Source: Microbacterium testaceum (GTDB lineage Bacteria; Actinomycetota; Actinomycetes; Actinomycetales; Microbacteriaceae). Taken from it: a DNA stretch of 64,000 nt. Of this stretch, positions 17,849 through 26,717 are shown in pieces. The DNA is taken from positions 124,001 to 188,000 of the forward strand of contig NZ_JAJGNJ010000006.1 in NCBI RefSeq assembly GCF_020781835.1. Direction: 5' to 3'. Position 1 is the first letter of the stretch. Each line of letters opens with the position of its first letter. Under the pieces are notes generated by a model. It was not told the origin of the DNA and did no database searches. It saw only the letters and a list, made by a program, of their open reading frames with translations. A program made the position numbers and the translations under genes.

Positions 17849-19116
17849 GGGTTCTTCCTTCGGCGCACGGCGGCGCGGGTCGGTCGACGGGGGGATGCGT
17901 CCAGCCGTGCGCGGATCGCCGCGTGGACGCGTTCGGCATTACGGCCGTCGCGGTGCGCGTGCACGGCGTCGCTCAAGCGGCGCGAAGCGTCGATCGCCGC
18001 GGTCGGATCGTTCAGGATGCCATCGACCCGGGCGAGCGCGGCTCCCCACGTCGTCGCGGGGTCGTCGCCTGCGACGTCGCGGTAGCGGCCGTACAGGCCG
18101 CGCCGGGCGGAGTAGGCCTGGAGGTCGGGCGCGAAGAACACCACCGGCAGGGGCACGAGGCCGGCGTCGAACGCGAGGGAGGAGTAGTCGGTGATGAGGA
18201 CGTCCACTCCCGGGAGCAGGGGCGTCACATCGGCGACGAGGTCGCTGCCGAGCATCCGCACACGCTCCCCGGATCCACGGTATTCCCCCGCGCCGAGCGG
18301 GTGAGGACGCACCAGGAGCAGGGCCTCGTGGCGCGCGAGCACGTCGTCGATGCCCGCCCAGTCCGCCGAGGTCGGGATCGCCGGGTCGGGCGCACCGTCC
18401 CGCCACGTCGGCGCGTAGAGGATCACGGGACGGTCCCCGAGGTCGACGCCCAGAGCCGTCGCGATCCCGTCACGGGCCGTCCGCCGGCGGTCGTCCACCG
18501 ACCCCCGGGAGAGCACGTCGACCCGCGGTTCGCCGGTCACGGGCACGCGGGCGTCGTCGAGACCGAACGCCGTCTCGAGCCGACCGCGGACAAGGTGGGA
18601 GGCCGCGGGGAGCACGGCGATCTGGCGCATCGTGCGGCGGTACAGCAGCGCGAGAAGACGGTTCATGGTGCGCGACCGCGGAAACAGCGCGCTCCTGGTG
18701 GTCTCGGGCGAGTCCAGACCGATGCGCTTGAGCGGGATGCCGTGCCACAGCTGGACCACGAACGCGCCCGTGACCGCGTAGCGATTGACGTCGCCGAAGC
18801 CGTGCGTCACGACGACCACGCGCGCGCGGGCCGTCTCCCACAGTCCGCGCAGCGAGTCGCGGCGGATCGCGTGGATGCCGAGACCCTCGGCATCCCGAGC
18901 CTGATCGGCGTCCGCGACGAGCCAGGTCGACCGCTCCCCCGCGGCCTCGGCGACCCGCCACAGCGCGAGCGCGCCGTCGGCCACCCCGACCGCGCAGCCG
19001 AACACCCAGCGCTCGCGCGACCGCGGGACCACCGCCGTCAGCAGTCGCCCCGCCAGATAGAGCGGGATGCGCCGGAGCTTTCGCGCATTTCCCGCACCGA
19101 ACGAGAAAGACGCCAC
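17845..19116 (-). CDS. CDP-glycerol glycerophosphotransferase (TagB/TagF-like)
   Basis: 423 residues. Family blocks are LWHGIPLKRIGLDSPET, GEPRVDVL, LYAPTWRDGAPD and LITDYSSLAFDAGLVPLP. The GTG start at 19116 is the only early in-frame start before Val29 and lies inside the right-hand base of a perfect hairpin (19111-19141), probably the terminator of the upstream htrA gene. The next gene overlaps by 4 bp. The arrangement of three related transferases in one locus suggests separate priming and polymerising enzymes, which I cannot assign individually. Confidence 0.89.
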   Translation of the reverse strand: MASFSFGAGNARKLRRIPLYLAGRLLTAVVPRSRERWVFGCAVGVADGALALWRVAEAAGERSTWLVADADQARDAEGLGIHAIRRDSLRGLWETARARVVVVTHGFGDVNRYAVTGAFVVQLWHGIPLKRIGLDSPETTRSALFPRSRTMNRLLALLYRRTMRQIAVLPAASHLVRGRLETAFGLDDARVPVTGEPRVDVLSRGSVDDRRRTARDGIATALGVDLGDRPVILYAPTWRDGAPDPAIPTSADWAGIDDVLARHEALLLVRPHPLGAGEYRGSGERVRMLGSDLVADVTPLLPGVDVLITDYSSLAFDAGLVPLPVVFFAPDLQAYSARRGLYGRYRDVAGDDPATTWGAALARVDGILNDPTAAIDASRRLSDAVHAHRDGRNAERVHAAIRARLDASPRRPTRAAVRRRKNP

Positions 19117-19141
19117 CCCGCGAGCCTATCGCGGGGTGGCG
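19111..19141 (-). terminator. Perfect 13-bp hairpin after htrA, overlapping the next gene's start codon
   Basis: Arms 19111-19123 and 19129-19141 pair perfectly around a 5-base loop. On the reverse strand the stem is followed by TCTTTCTCG, which is T-rich. It lies 15 bp after the htrA stop, so a rho-independent terminator fits. The GTG start of the downstream glycerophosphotransferase lies within its second arm. Confidence 0.75.
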
Positions 19142-19156
19142 TCCGGAGCCGAAGCG

Positions 19157-20788
19157 TCAGTTCTGCATGGCGCCCAGCGTCACCTCGGCGGTGTTCTCGG
19201 TGCCGTTGCGCACGTAGGTCACCTCCGCCTGCGAGCCCGCGGCGAGCGCGCGCACCTGGGCGGTGAGGTCGACGGAGTTGGTGATGGGGATGCCGTTGAA
19301 CTCGGTGATGACATCGCCCTTCCTCAGGCCGCCGGCCTGGGCAGCGCCTCCCGCGGTCACGTCGGCGACGTAGGCACCGGTCGTGGTCGCTCCCTCGATC
19401 GAGGCGGCATCCTGGACGCTCGCTCCGAGCAGACCGTGCGTCGCCGAACCGTTGTCGATGATCTCCTGCGAGACGCGCTTGGCGATGTCCGAGGGGATCG
19501 AGAACCCGACGCCGATGTTGCCGGACTGTCCGCCCGACGACGAGCCCCCGGCGCTCGCGATGGCGACGTTGATGCCGATGAGCTTGCCCTCGTCGTCGAC
19601 GAGTGCGCCGCCGGAGTTGCCGGGGTTGATCGCGGCGTCGGTCTGGATCACGGCGATCTTGATGGTCTGACTGGTCTGCGGGCTCTGCTGCCCCTGACCG
19701 AAGTCGAAGAAGAACGGGCTCTCGCCGCCGGGTTCGCTGCCTTCGCCGGACTCCGATCCATCCTCCGGCGCCGCGGACGAGGCGACTTGGATCGACCGGT
19801 TCAGGGCGCTGACGATGCCGGTGGTGACGGTGTTGGGAAGGCCCAGCGGAGCGCCGATCGCGACGGTGTTGTCACCGACGTTGAGCTTCGACGAGTCGGC
19901 CCACTCGATGGGCGTCAGGTTCGACGCGTCCTCGAGCTTGATGACGGCCAGATCGTATGTCGGGTCGGTGCCCACGACCTGCGCCGCGTAGACCCGGCCG
20001 TCGGACGTGGTGACCGACAGCTGGGCGTCGCCCGTCTGTCCGTCGAGGGTGACCACGTGCGTGTTCGTCAGGACGTAGCCGTCCTCGCTGAGCACGACAC
20101 CCGAGCCGCTCCCCCCGGACTGCCCGCCGCGCGCGGTGATCGTCACCACGCTGGGAACCACCTTGGCGGCGACCGCAGCGGTGGCGTTGACGTCGTCCGG
20201 GTCGTTCACCGTGACCGCGGTGGGACCGGATGCCGTGGCAGCGTCCGAGCCGCCCCAGAGGGCCAGACCCGCGTACGTGCCGCCGAGACCCGCGCCACCG
20301 CCGACGAGGGCTGCAGCAACCAGCAGAGCGGCGATCTTCGTGCCCGACCCCTTCTTGCGGGGCCTCGCGTCGTCGGACTCGGGGAGGGTCAGGGTGGGGT
20401 GCGTACCGAAGGTCCCGCCGGCGGCGGGGCCGAACGCCTGCCCGGTCGGGGCGGTCGCTCCCGCCGGAGCGGAGGCGTATCCGTGGGAGGGCGGCGCGGG
20501 ATGCTGCGGCGTGCCCTGGTGCGGCGTCGCGGGCTGCTGCGGCGCGACCGGGGCGCCCTGCGCGGGCGGAGGCCACGCGGCAGCGGCGTCCGAGGGCGAT
20601 CGGGTCGGCACCGGAGGTACGGCCGGGGCGGACTGCGCGGCGGCCGGGGCCGATTCCGGCGCCGCGGCGACGTTCTCGCCCGCGGCGGGGGTGGTCTCGT
20701 GCGACGTGGGGACCGCGCCCTGCGCGGCCGCGTCGGTGGTGGGGCGGTGCTCGGTACCCTCGGGACGGTCGTCCGTGGTGTCGCTCAT
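19157..20788 (-). CDS. HtrA/DegP-type membrane-anchored serine protease with PDZ domain
   Basis: 543 residues from ATG 20788, chosen for the strong AAGGAG site 7 bases upstream; the open frame extends 44 codons further. The cytoplasmic N-terminus (about 1-150) is Pro/Gln/Ala-rich. One membrane segment follows (about 155-175). The trypsin-like domain has His in TNTHVV (about 243), Asp in DPTYDLAV (about 279) and Ser in NPGNSGGAL (about 391). The C-terminal PDZ domain starts near 450. It acts outside the membrane in folding stress and protein quality control. Divergent from the aminotransferase across 199 bp. Confidence 0.94.
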   Translation of the reverse strand: MSDTTDDRPEGTEHRPTTDAAAQGAVPTSHETTPAAGENVAAAPESAPAAAQSAPAVPPVPTRSPSDAAAAWPPPAQGAPVAPQQPATPHQGTPQHPAPPSHGYASAPAGATAPTGQAFGPAAGGTFGTHPTLTLPESDDARPRKKGSGTKIAALLVAAALVGGGAGLGGTYAGLALWGGSDAATASGPTAVTVNDPDDVNATAAVAAKVVPSVVTITARGGQSGGSGSGVVLSEDGYVLTNTHVVTLDGQTGDAQLSVTTSDGRVYAAQVVGTDPTYDLAVIKLEDASNLTPIEWADSSKLNVGDNTVAIGAPLGLPNTVTTGIVSALNRSIQVASSAAPEDGSESGEGSEPGGESPFFFDFGQGQQSPQTSQTIKIAVIQTDAAINPGNSGGALVDDEGKLIGINVAIASAGGSSSGGQSGNIGVGFSIPSDIAKRVSQEIIDNGSATHGLLGASVQDAASIEGATTTGAYVADVTAGGAAQAGGLRKGDVITEFNGIPITNSVDLTAQVRALAAGSQAEVTYVRNGTENTAEVTLGAMQN

Positions 20789-20987
20789 GGGATGCTCCTT
20801 CTTCCAGGCGAGATCAACCATGACCCCGGATGCTGTGCGCTTCCTATGACACGGGTGAGTCCGGGTTATGGGTGTCGCAGGAACGGAATGCGAGGTCATC
20901 TTCGGCGGCGGACGATTCACGCTCCGCTACGGTGAGAGGGTTTCGGCCCGGCTCCGGCCGCCCCCTCTCCCCGAAGGCATCCGCATC

Positions 20988-22193
20988 ATGCACGACCTCC
21001 CCGGCGCCTGGCGCCGCACCGCCCTCGGCGCGGGGCTCATCGCCCCCGACGGCACCTCGGTTCCCACGATCTTCGCCGAGATGACAGCGCTGGCCGCCTC
21101 GACGGGCGCGCTCAACCTCGGGCAGGGCTTCCCCGACGAGGACGGTCCCGAGATCGTTCTCGAGGCGGCACGCCAGGCGATCGCCGATGGGGTGAACCAG
21201 TACGCGCCGGGCCGGGGCTTCCCCGACCTCCTCGCGGCGATCGCCGAGCACCAGCGGCGGTTCTACGGCGTCGAGCTCGATCCCGCTCGGCAGGTGCTGG
21301 TGACGGTCGGCGCCACCGAGGCGCTCGCGGCGACCCTCCTGGCCCTCATCGACGGTCCCGACGACGAGGTCGTCGTCTTCGAGCCGTACTACGACTCGTA
21401 CGCCGCGTGCGTCGCGTTGGCCGGCGCTCGTCTGGTTCCCGTCCCGCTGCGGTGGCCGGACTTCCAGCCCGACCTCGAGGTCCTGGCATCCGCGATCACG
21501 GACCGTACGCGCGTGATCCTCGTCAACGACCCGCACAACCCGACCGGCACGGTGTTCTCGCGTGAGGTGCTCGAGGAAGTCGTGCGCCTCGCGCACCGCC
21601 ACGACGCGATCATCGTGACCGACGAGGTGTACGAGCACCTCGTCTTCGACGGTCCGCACGTCCCGATCGCGACGCTCCCCGGGGCGGTCGAGCGCACGCT
21701 GTCGATCTCGTCGGCCGGGAAGACGTTCTCGCTCACCGGCTGGAAGACGGGCTGGGTGACCGGTCCCGCCGAGTTGGTGTCGGCCGTGCTGGCGGTGAAA
21801 CAGTTCCTGACCTACGTGGGTGGGTCGCCGTTCCAGCCGGCCATCGCCGCGGGACTTCGCCTCCCCGACACGTTCTTCGCGTCGGTCGCCGCGGAGATGA
21901 AGGCCAAGGCGGACCTGCTGGGCACGGGGCTCCGCGCCGCGGGCTTCGACGTCAGCACTCCCGGGGGCTCGTACTTCACGGTCGTGGATGCCGCCCCGCT
22001 CGGCGCCGTCGACGCCGACGCGTTCTGCCGCGAACTCCCGCTCCGGGCGGGCGTCGTCGGCATCCCGCTCACCGCGTTCGTCTCCGCGGAGCACCGCGGC
22101 GATTATGCGACGCTCGTGCGATTCGCCGCGTGCAAGCGCGTGGGAGTGCTCACCGACGCGGTGGAGCGCCTGAGCGTCCTCTCCCCCGCGTAG
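20988..22193 (+). CDS. PLP-dependent class I/II aminotransferase
   Basis: 401 residues from ATG 20988; an earlier in-frame ATG at 20868 adds a non-conserved stretch. Family features are LNLGQGFPDEDGP near the N-terminus, the cofactor region VTVGATEAL, NDPHNPTG, TDEVYEHL and the Schiff-base lysine in SSAGKTFSLTGWK (Lys245), then the Arg region late in the protein. The pattern is that of the KAT/methionine/N-succinyldiaminopimelate aminotransferase group. Such enzymes are often listed as DapC in actinobacteria, but the substrate is not decided by sequence. It faces the nitrilase stop-to-stop across 175 bp in which I see no gene. Confidence 0.9.
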   Translation: MHDLPGAWRRTALGAGLIAPDGTSVPTIFAEMTALAASTGALNLGQGFPDEDGPEIVLEAARQAIADGVNQYAPGRGFPDLLAAIAEHQRRFYGVELDPARQVLVTVGATEALAATLLALIDGPDDEVVVFEPYYDSYAACVALAGARLVPVPLRWPDFQPDLEVLASAITDRTRVILVNDPHNPTGTVFSREVLEEVVRLAHRHDAIIVTDEVYEHLVFDGPHVPIATLPGAVERTLSISSAGKTFSLTGWKTGWVTGPAELVSAVLAVKQFLTYVGGSPFQPAIAAGLRLPDTFFASVAAEMKAKADLLGTGLRAAGFDVSTPGGSYFTVVDAAPLGAVDADAFCRELPLRAGVVGIPLTAFVSAEHRGDYATLVRFAACKRVGVLTDAVERLSVLSPA

Positions 22194-22368
22194 CCACGGT
22201 TCACGGCGGGAGGTTCCCCCCGCGCGCGTACCGTCCCGAGGACCTTGCGGCCGACACCCGCCACGGTCCGTGCGGACACGGCTTGTCGACCGCCGACTCC
22301 GCACGACGGCGCGGCCGCGAAGCCGGCGGCGGCGCGGCGCCGGGCAGGTCGCCGCCGTGATGCCGGCG

Positions 22369-23175
22369 TCAGCGCGGGGTGACGCGGAAGCGGCGCAGGT
22401 CCAGGGCGGGGTTCACGCGGCGCACGCGGGCGATGGCGCCGGGATCGATGTGCGCGACGGAGACGTCCGTCGCCGTGCCCACGGTGGCGAGAGGGACGCC
22501 CTGAGGGTCGACGACCATCGAATGACCGACGCCGAGAGGCGGCGGGTGGTCGGCACCCGCGACGAAGAACGTGTTCTCGATCGCCCGCGCCGTGAGGAGC
22601 GTCGTCCAATGGTGCTCCTTGAGGGGCCCGCGCACCCACTCCGCCGGCACCAGGGCGACGTCCACACGCGCGTCGGCGAGCGTGCGCGCGACCTCCGGGA
22701 AACGCAGGTCGTAGCAGGTCATCAGCCCGAAGCGCAGGCCCTCGACCTCGAACGTCTCGGGCGGGGCGATCTCGCCGGGGGCCACCCAGTCCGATTCGCG
22801 CTGACCGAACGCGTCGTACAGGTGCAGCTTGCGATACACGGCCCGGATGCCATCGCCCCCGACGGCGATGACCGCGTTGCGCACGCGACGGCCGTCGTCG
22901 GCCCGCTCGACCAGCCCCGCGACAAGCACGACGTCCAGGTCGCCGGCGAGAGTCCGAAGGGCGGTCGCGAAGGGGCCGTCGAGGTCTTCGGCGTTCTCGG
23001 CGAGCGAGAGGTCGAACGGGTCGACGAAGTAGCTCGAGTATTCGGGAAACACGATCACGCGAGCTCCCCGCGCGGCGGCCGTGCGGGCCAAGTCGGCCAG
23101 TGCGTCGAGGTTGGACTGCTTCGCCGCGGACGGGGCGAACTGCGCCACCGCCACGCCCACCGTGTCGTGCGTCAT
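22369..23175 (-). CDS. Carbon-nitrogen hydrolase (nitrilase superfamily)
   Basis: 268 residues from ATG 23175, with AAGGGG upstream; the start overlaps the stop of the upstream gene by 4 bp. The catalytic triad is visible: Glu in VFPEYSSYF, Lys in YRKLHLYDAFG and Cys in LMTCYDLRFPE. The length and the YRKLHLYDAF block match the Nit/omega-amidase-like branch, which acts on deaminated glutamine or glutathione or related amides. The neighbouring aminotransferase could produce alpha-keto amide substrates, as in the known GTK-omega-amidase partnership. The genes are convergent rather than co-transcribed, so this link is inference. Confidence 0.88.
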   Translation of the reverse strand: MTHDTVGVAVAQFAPSAAKQSNLDALADLARTAAARGARVIVFPEYSSYFVDPFDLSLAENAEDLDGPFATALRTLAGDLDVVLVAGLVERADDGRRVRNAVIAVGGDGIRAVYRKLHLYDAFGQRESDWVAPGEIAPPETFEVEGLRFGLMTCYDLRFPEVARTLADARVDVALVPAEWVRGPLKEHHWTTLLTARAIENTFFVAGADHPPPLGVGHSMVVDPQGVPLATVGTATDVSVAHIDPGAIARVRRVNPALDLRRFRVTPR

Positions 23176-23687
23176 CTGCGCCCCTTCCCGCTGCCGAACC
23201 GGCGGAGGAACGCCGGGCCCACGACCCACAGTACGAGGATGACGACACCGAGCACGACCGCGGCGGCTATCGCCGCGTCCAGCCCCACGACGACATCGAA
23301 GACGAAGGCGACCACACCGCCGAGCAGAAGCGCGACCGCAGCGAGTGCCGCGATGAGAGCACGGTGACCGAATCGCACGGTCGACGGCTTCACCCCCTTC
23401 TGGAACACCGCACGGTGCAGCGCCACGGGGGCCAGCGCCAGAATCGCCGTCACCGCCGAGAGCGACACGAGGACGAGGTAGCCGATGCGCTGCGCCTGAC
23501 TGAGGTCGGCGAACGCCGGCTGAAAGGCGAGGGCCAGAAGGAAGCCGGTGAGGATCTGCGTGCCGGTCTGCAGCACCCGCAGCTCCTGCAGCACGTCCGC
23601 CCAGTTGCGGTCGGCGCGCTGCGCGGCGCTCTCGGGGCGGCCGTCGGCGAGGTCGTCATGAGGGTCATCGGTGGGGGTCAGCATCAT
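23172..23687 (-). CDS. DUF6328 family small membrane protein
   Basis: 171 residues from the ATG pair at 23687/23684; the open frame extends to 23720. A soluble acidic N-terminus (about 45 residues, ending NWADVLQELRVLQTGTQ) is followed by four membrane segments (about 50-70, 80-100, 115-140, 140-160) and a basic tail. The LQELRVxQTGxQ block before TM1 is typical of DUF6328. Function unknown. It overlaps the nitrilase gene by 4 bp, so the two are co-translated. Upstream is the divergent initiator tRNA gene. Confidence 0.82.
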   Translation of the reverse strand: MMLTPTDDPHDDLADGRPESAAQRADRNWADVLQELRVLQTGTQILTGFLLALAFQPAFADLSQAQRIGYLVLVSLSAVTAILALAPVALHRAVFQKGVKPSTVRFGHRALIAALAAVALLLGGVVAFVFDVVVGLDAAIAAAVVLGVVILVLWVVGPAFLRRFGSGKGRR

Positions 23688-23768
23688 CGAATCATGGCGG
23701 GTTCGGGATGCGCGAATCAACGCCGATTGGACACGCCCCGGAACCCGTGCTAGGTTTATCTCTTGTGC

Positions 23769-23842
23769 CGCGGGGTGGAGCAGCTCGGTAGCTCGCTGGG
23801 CTCATAACCCAGAGGTCGCAGGTTCAAATCCTGTCCCCGCAA
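23769..23842 (+). tRNA. Initiator tRNA-fMet (CAU)
   Basis: 74 bases folding into a normal cloverleaf with anticodon CAT at 23803-23805. Two initiator hallmarks are visible: the first base C does not pair with A72 at the top of the acceptor stem, and three consecutive G:C pairs (GGG/CCC) close the anticodon stem. The 3' CCA is not encoded; CAA follows. A strong hairpin follows 7 bases later, and the accessory polysaccharide region begins just beyond. Confidence 0.96.
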
Positions 23843-23849
23843 CAAAGAG

Positions 23850-23879
23850 AAGGCCCCGGATCCTCGGATCCGGGGCCTT
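23850..23879 (+). terminator. Terminator hairpin after tRNA-fMet
   Basis: A perfect 14-bp inverted repeat (AAGGCCCCGGATCC and its complement) with a two-base loop lies 7 bases after the tRNA. There is no T-run, which is common for actinobacterial hairpin terminators. The position fits termination of the tRNA transcript. Confidence 0.85.
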
Positions 23880-23993
23880 CGGCATTTCCTCCGCGCTTTC
23901 GGACGAGCCTCGAGCGCGGCTTCCTCTGCCGGCGAGGAGGCCCGCCCCAATGCGGAATCGACGCACGCGGCGGTCCCGGTGGGCACCTGCTCA

Positions 23994-24041
23994 CACGCAC
24001 CATGTGTGCGTGGTAATTTTGCGTCAGGTGTCATATACCTG
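23994..24041. promoter_or_regulatory. Two short inverted repeats upstream of the 81-residue gene
   Basis: CACGCAC-CATGT-GTGCGTG (23994-24012) and CAGGT-GTCATAT-ACCTG (24025-24041) lie within 50 bp, in an AT-richer patch between the tRNA terminator and the small gene at 24084. The second looks like an operator half-site pair. No clear -35/-10 pair could be fixed. Confidence 0.35.
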
Positions 24042-24083
24042 CGTTCTCGTTGATCGTTTCTCGTACCGCGATAGCTGGAGCCG

Positions 24084-24329
24084 ATGTCCCGGAAGAATAG
24101 GAATTACGATCCCTCCCGTGCCCGAATCGTCGAGGCATATGGGCCCTCGTTGCGTTGGACGAAAATCGTGCCGCATGTCCGGCTCACGCCCGAGGTCGCA
24201 TGCGAGATGCGACGGGAGGGCTACTCGATGGTCCTGGTGAAGACAGGATGGTGGAAGACCCATCGGCTCTCCCTGATCAGGTACCTCGAGCGGTTCGGCT
24301 CTCGCGTCGAAGACGGACTCATCACCTGA
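24084..24329 (+). CDS. Small basic protein of unknown function
   Basis: 81 residues from ATG with GGAG three bases upstream. Basic and mixed in composition, with Trp-rich KTGWWKTHRLSLIRYLERFG in the second half. No membrane segment, cysteine pair or known motif is visible. It is the first open frame after the tRNA-fMet terminator, and its codon choice is less GC-biased than the core genes. I do not recognise it. It could be a relic or regulator of the island. The opposite-strand frame looks less protein-like. Confidence 0.5.
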   Translation: MSRKNRNYDPSRARIVEAYGPSLRWTKIVPHVRLTPEVACEMRREGYSMVLVKTGWWKTHRLSLIRYLERFGSRVEDGLIT

Positions 24330-24403
24330 CGATTGCTTCGCCGGCGACAGTCGTCGTCGCCCGCACGCGAAGAAGGGTCACCCTGCAGGGGCCGTGTTCC
24401 CCC

Positions 24404-24685
24404 TCACGTCTCCCAGTCCGCCACCCACCAGTCCGCGAGACCGGCCATCCGCTCCGCGACCTTTCGATGAGACTCGCTGGACCGCCACTTCTCGAATGCT
24501 GCGCGGTCGCGGAGCGTCCCGTCCTCGACGATGACCCGCCCTTTGCGCGTATCGAGCGAGAGCGCAACGGTCCATGCGAGCACGCCCGGTGAGGCGCCCA
24601 GCGTGCGCAGTTCGTCGATCGCCGCAGAGACGTCCGGGTCCGTGACCTCGTCACGGACCCGGAACAGCACGACGTGTCGAAACAT
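24404..24685 (-). CDS. Dabb (stress-responsive A/B barrel) domain protein
   Basis: 93 residues forming a complete single-domain Dabb protein: MFRHVVLFRVRDEV at the start, then a helix and strands ending HRKVAERMAGLADWWVADWE. Dabb proteins are small dimeric ferredoxin-like barrels of varied or unknown function. The ATG directly abuts the fcl stop codon, so it is probably translated as the last gene of the gmd-fcl message. No role in fucose metabolism is known to me. Confidence 0.85.
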   Translation of the reverse strand: MFRHVVLFRVRDEVTDPDVSAAIDELRTLGASPGVLAWTVALSLDTRKGRVIVEDGTLRDRAAFEKWRSSESHRKVAERMAGLADWWVADWET

Positions 24686-25669
24686 CTACTGCCGCAGCGC
24701 TCCGATGTGGTCGCGGTACCAGGCGACGGTGCGCTCCATGCCCTCCTCGAGCGAGATCTTGGCCGTCCACCCGGCCTCGGCCAGCTTCGATACGTCGAGA
24801 AGCTTCTGGGGCGTTCCGTCGGGCTTGGACGTGTCCCACTCCGTCTCCCCGGTATAGCCGGTCACGCGGGCGATCGTTTCGGCGATCTCGCGGATCGTCA
24901 CATCGGTTCCGGTACCGACATTGACTTGATCGGGCCCGTCGTAGTGCTCCATGAGGTGGAGGCACGCGTCGGCCATGTCGTCGGCGTGGAGGAACTCGCG
25001 CCGCGGCGTCCCCGTCCCCCAGTTCGTCACACTCGTCGCGCCCGAGGTCGCCGCCTCGTCATATCGGCGGATGAGCGCCGGAAGCACGTGCGACCCCTGG
25101 GGCGAGAAGTTGTCGTTGGGCCCATAGAGGTTGGTCGGCATCGCGCTGATCCACGGAAGGCCGTACTGACGCCGCACGGCCTGCGTCTGCAGAATGCCGG
25201 CGATCTTGGCGATCGCGTACGCGTCGTTGGTCGGCTCGAGGTGACCCGTCAGCAGCGAGTCCTCGCGGATCGGCTGCTCGGCGAACTTCGGGTAGATGCA
25301 CGACGAACCGAGGAACAGCACTCGTTCCACGTCGTTGGCGAGGGCGGCATCCAGCACGTTCACCTGGATACGCATGTTGTCGCTCAGGAAATCGACGGGG
25401 TACGTCGAATTCGCCAGGATGCCACCGACCTTCGCCGCGGCGAGGACGACGTACTTCGGCTTGATTTCCCCCATATACGCGAAAACCGCGTCGCGATTCT
25501 TGAGGTCGAGCTCGGCTGAGGTTTTTCCGACGATGTTGTCGAAGCCCGATGATTCGAGCTTGCGGACGATCGCCGATCCCACGAGCCCACGATGGCCCGC
25601 GACGTAAATGGTCGCGTCGCGATCCAACTCGTGAGGGGTGTAGCTGACACCGTCGACGGCGGTGGTCAC
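24686..25669 (-). CDS. fcl: GDP-L-fucose synthase
   Basis: 327 residues. The NAD(P)-binding motif [10 protein letters not shown] is near the N-terminus and the catalytic Tyr-x3-Lys is YAIAK (Tyr about 150) of the SDR epimerase/reductase family. It converts GDP-4-keto-6-deoxymannose, made by Gmd, to GDP-L-fucose. The GTG start overlaps the gmd stop by 4 bp, so the two are coupled. The pair defines the sugar supply of this island. Confidence 0.95.
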   Translation of the reverse strand: MTTAVDGVSYTPHELDRDATIYVAGHRGLVGSAIVRKLESSGFDNIVGKTSAELDLKNRDAVFAYMGEIKPKYVVLAAAKVGGILANSTYPVDFLSDNMRIQVNVLDAALANDVERVLFLGSSCIYPKFAEQPIREDSLLTGHLEPTNDAYAIAKIAGILQTQAVRRQYGLPWISAMPTNLYGPNDNFSPQGSHVLPALIRRYDEAATSGATSVTNWGTGTPRREFLHADDMADACLHLMEHYDGPDQVNVGTGTDVTIREIAETIARVTGYTGETEWDTSKPDGTPQKLLDVSKLAEAGWTAKISLEEGMERTVAWYRDHIGALRQ

Positions 25670-26715
25670 GCGCGGGCTCCGAGAAGCTCAGTGTTGCTCC
25701 ACGTCGGCAGGTCGACCGCGTCGATCCACTCCGGACCCTGCTCGAGTGCCGTCACATCGGCGTCGACCATGAGCTTCGCCAGCTGGTCCCCCTTGATTGA
25801 GGGAACCCATCCGAGCTTGTCGGCAGCCTTCGTCGGGTCGCCGATCAGCGCGTCCACCTCCGTCGGACGCAGATAACGCTCGTCAAACTTGACGAACTCC
25901 ATCCAGTCGAGTCCCACGTGCCCGAACGACGTCTCGAGAAAGTCCTTGATCGTGTAACCGACACCCGTCGCGAGCACGAAGTCCTCCGGCGTATCCGCCT
26001 GGAGCATGCGCCACATGCCCTCGACGTACTCCGCGGCGTATCCCCAGTCGCGGATCGATTCGAGGTTGCCGAGGTAGAGGTCTTTCTGCACGCCGGCCTT
26101 GATGCGGGCGACCGCGCGCGTGATCTTGCGCGTGACGAACGTCTCGCCGCGGCGAGGCGATTCGTGGTTGAACAGGATGCCATTGACCGCGAACATGTCG
26201 TACGCCTCGCGGTAGTTCTTGGTGATCCAGTAGCTGTACAGCTTGGCCGCCGCATAAGGCGAGCGCGGGTAGAACGGCGTCTCCTCGTTCTGCGGCGGCG
26301 GCGTCGCACCGTACAGCTCCGACGTCGACGCCTGGTAATACTTCGTGTCAATGCCCGAAAGCCGCACGGCCTCGAGAAGTCGAATAGCGCCCGTTCCGGT
26401 GGTATCGGCGGTGTGCTCGGGCTCGTCGAACGACACGCGCACGTGCGATTGTGCGGCGAGGTTATAGACCTCGTCCGGATCGATCTCGCTCAGCAGCGTG
26501 ACCATGCGCGCTCCGTCGGACAGGTCACCGTAATGCAGAAACAGCTTCGCGTTTGGGTCATGCGGGTCGACATAGAGATGGTCGATACGGTGCGTGTTGA
26601 AGGTCGACGCGCGGCGGATGAGGCCGTGTACTTCATATCCCTTCGAGAGCAGGAGCTCCGCCAGGTAAGAGCCGTCCTGGCCAGTGATGCCAGTGATGAG
26701 AGCGCGTTTGGTCAA
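25666..26715 (-). CDS. gmd: GDP-mannose 4,6-dehydratase
   Basis: 349 residues, the normal length. It has the Rossmann motif [16 protein letters not shown], the [14 protein letters not shown] block and the YAAAK catalytic pair (Tyr about 152). The TTG start at 26715 lies 2 bp after the stop of the upstream glycosyltransferase. It makes GDP-4-keto-6-deoxy-D-mannose, the precursor of L-fucose via Fcl. GDP-mannose supply genes are not in the window. Confidence 0.96.
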   Translation of the reverse strand: MTKRALITGITGQDGSYLAELLLSKGYEVHGLIRRASTFNTHRIDHLYVDPHDPNAKLFLHYGDLSDGARMVTLLSEIDPDEVYNLAAQSHVRVSFDEPEHTADTTGTGAIRLLEAVRLSGIDTKYYQASTSELYGATPPPQNEETPFYPRSPYAAAKLYSYWITKNYREAYDMFAVNGILFNHESPRRGETFVTRKITRAVARIKAGVQKDLYLGNLESIRDWGYAAEYVEGMWRMLQADTPEDFVLATGVGYTIKDFLETSFGHVGLDWMEFVKFDERYLRPTEVDALIGDPTKAADKLGWVPSIKGDQLAKLMVDADVTALEQGPEWIDAVDLPTWSNTELLGARA

Positions 26716-26717
26716 GG

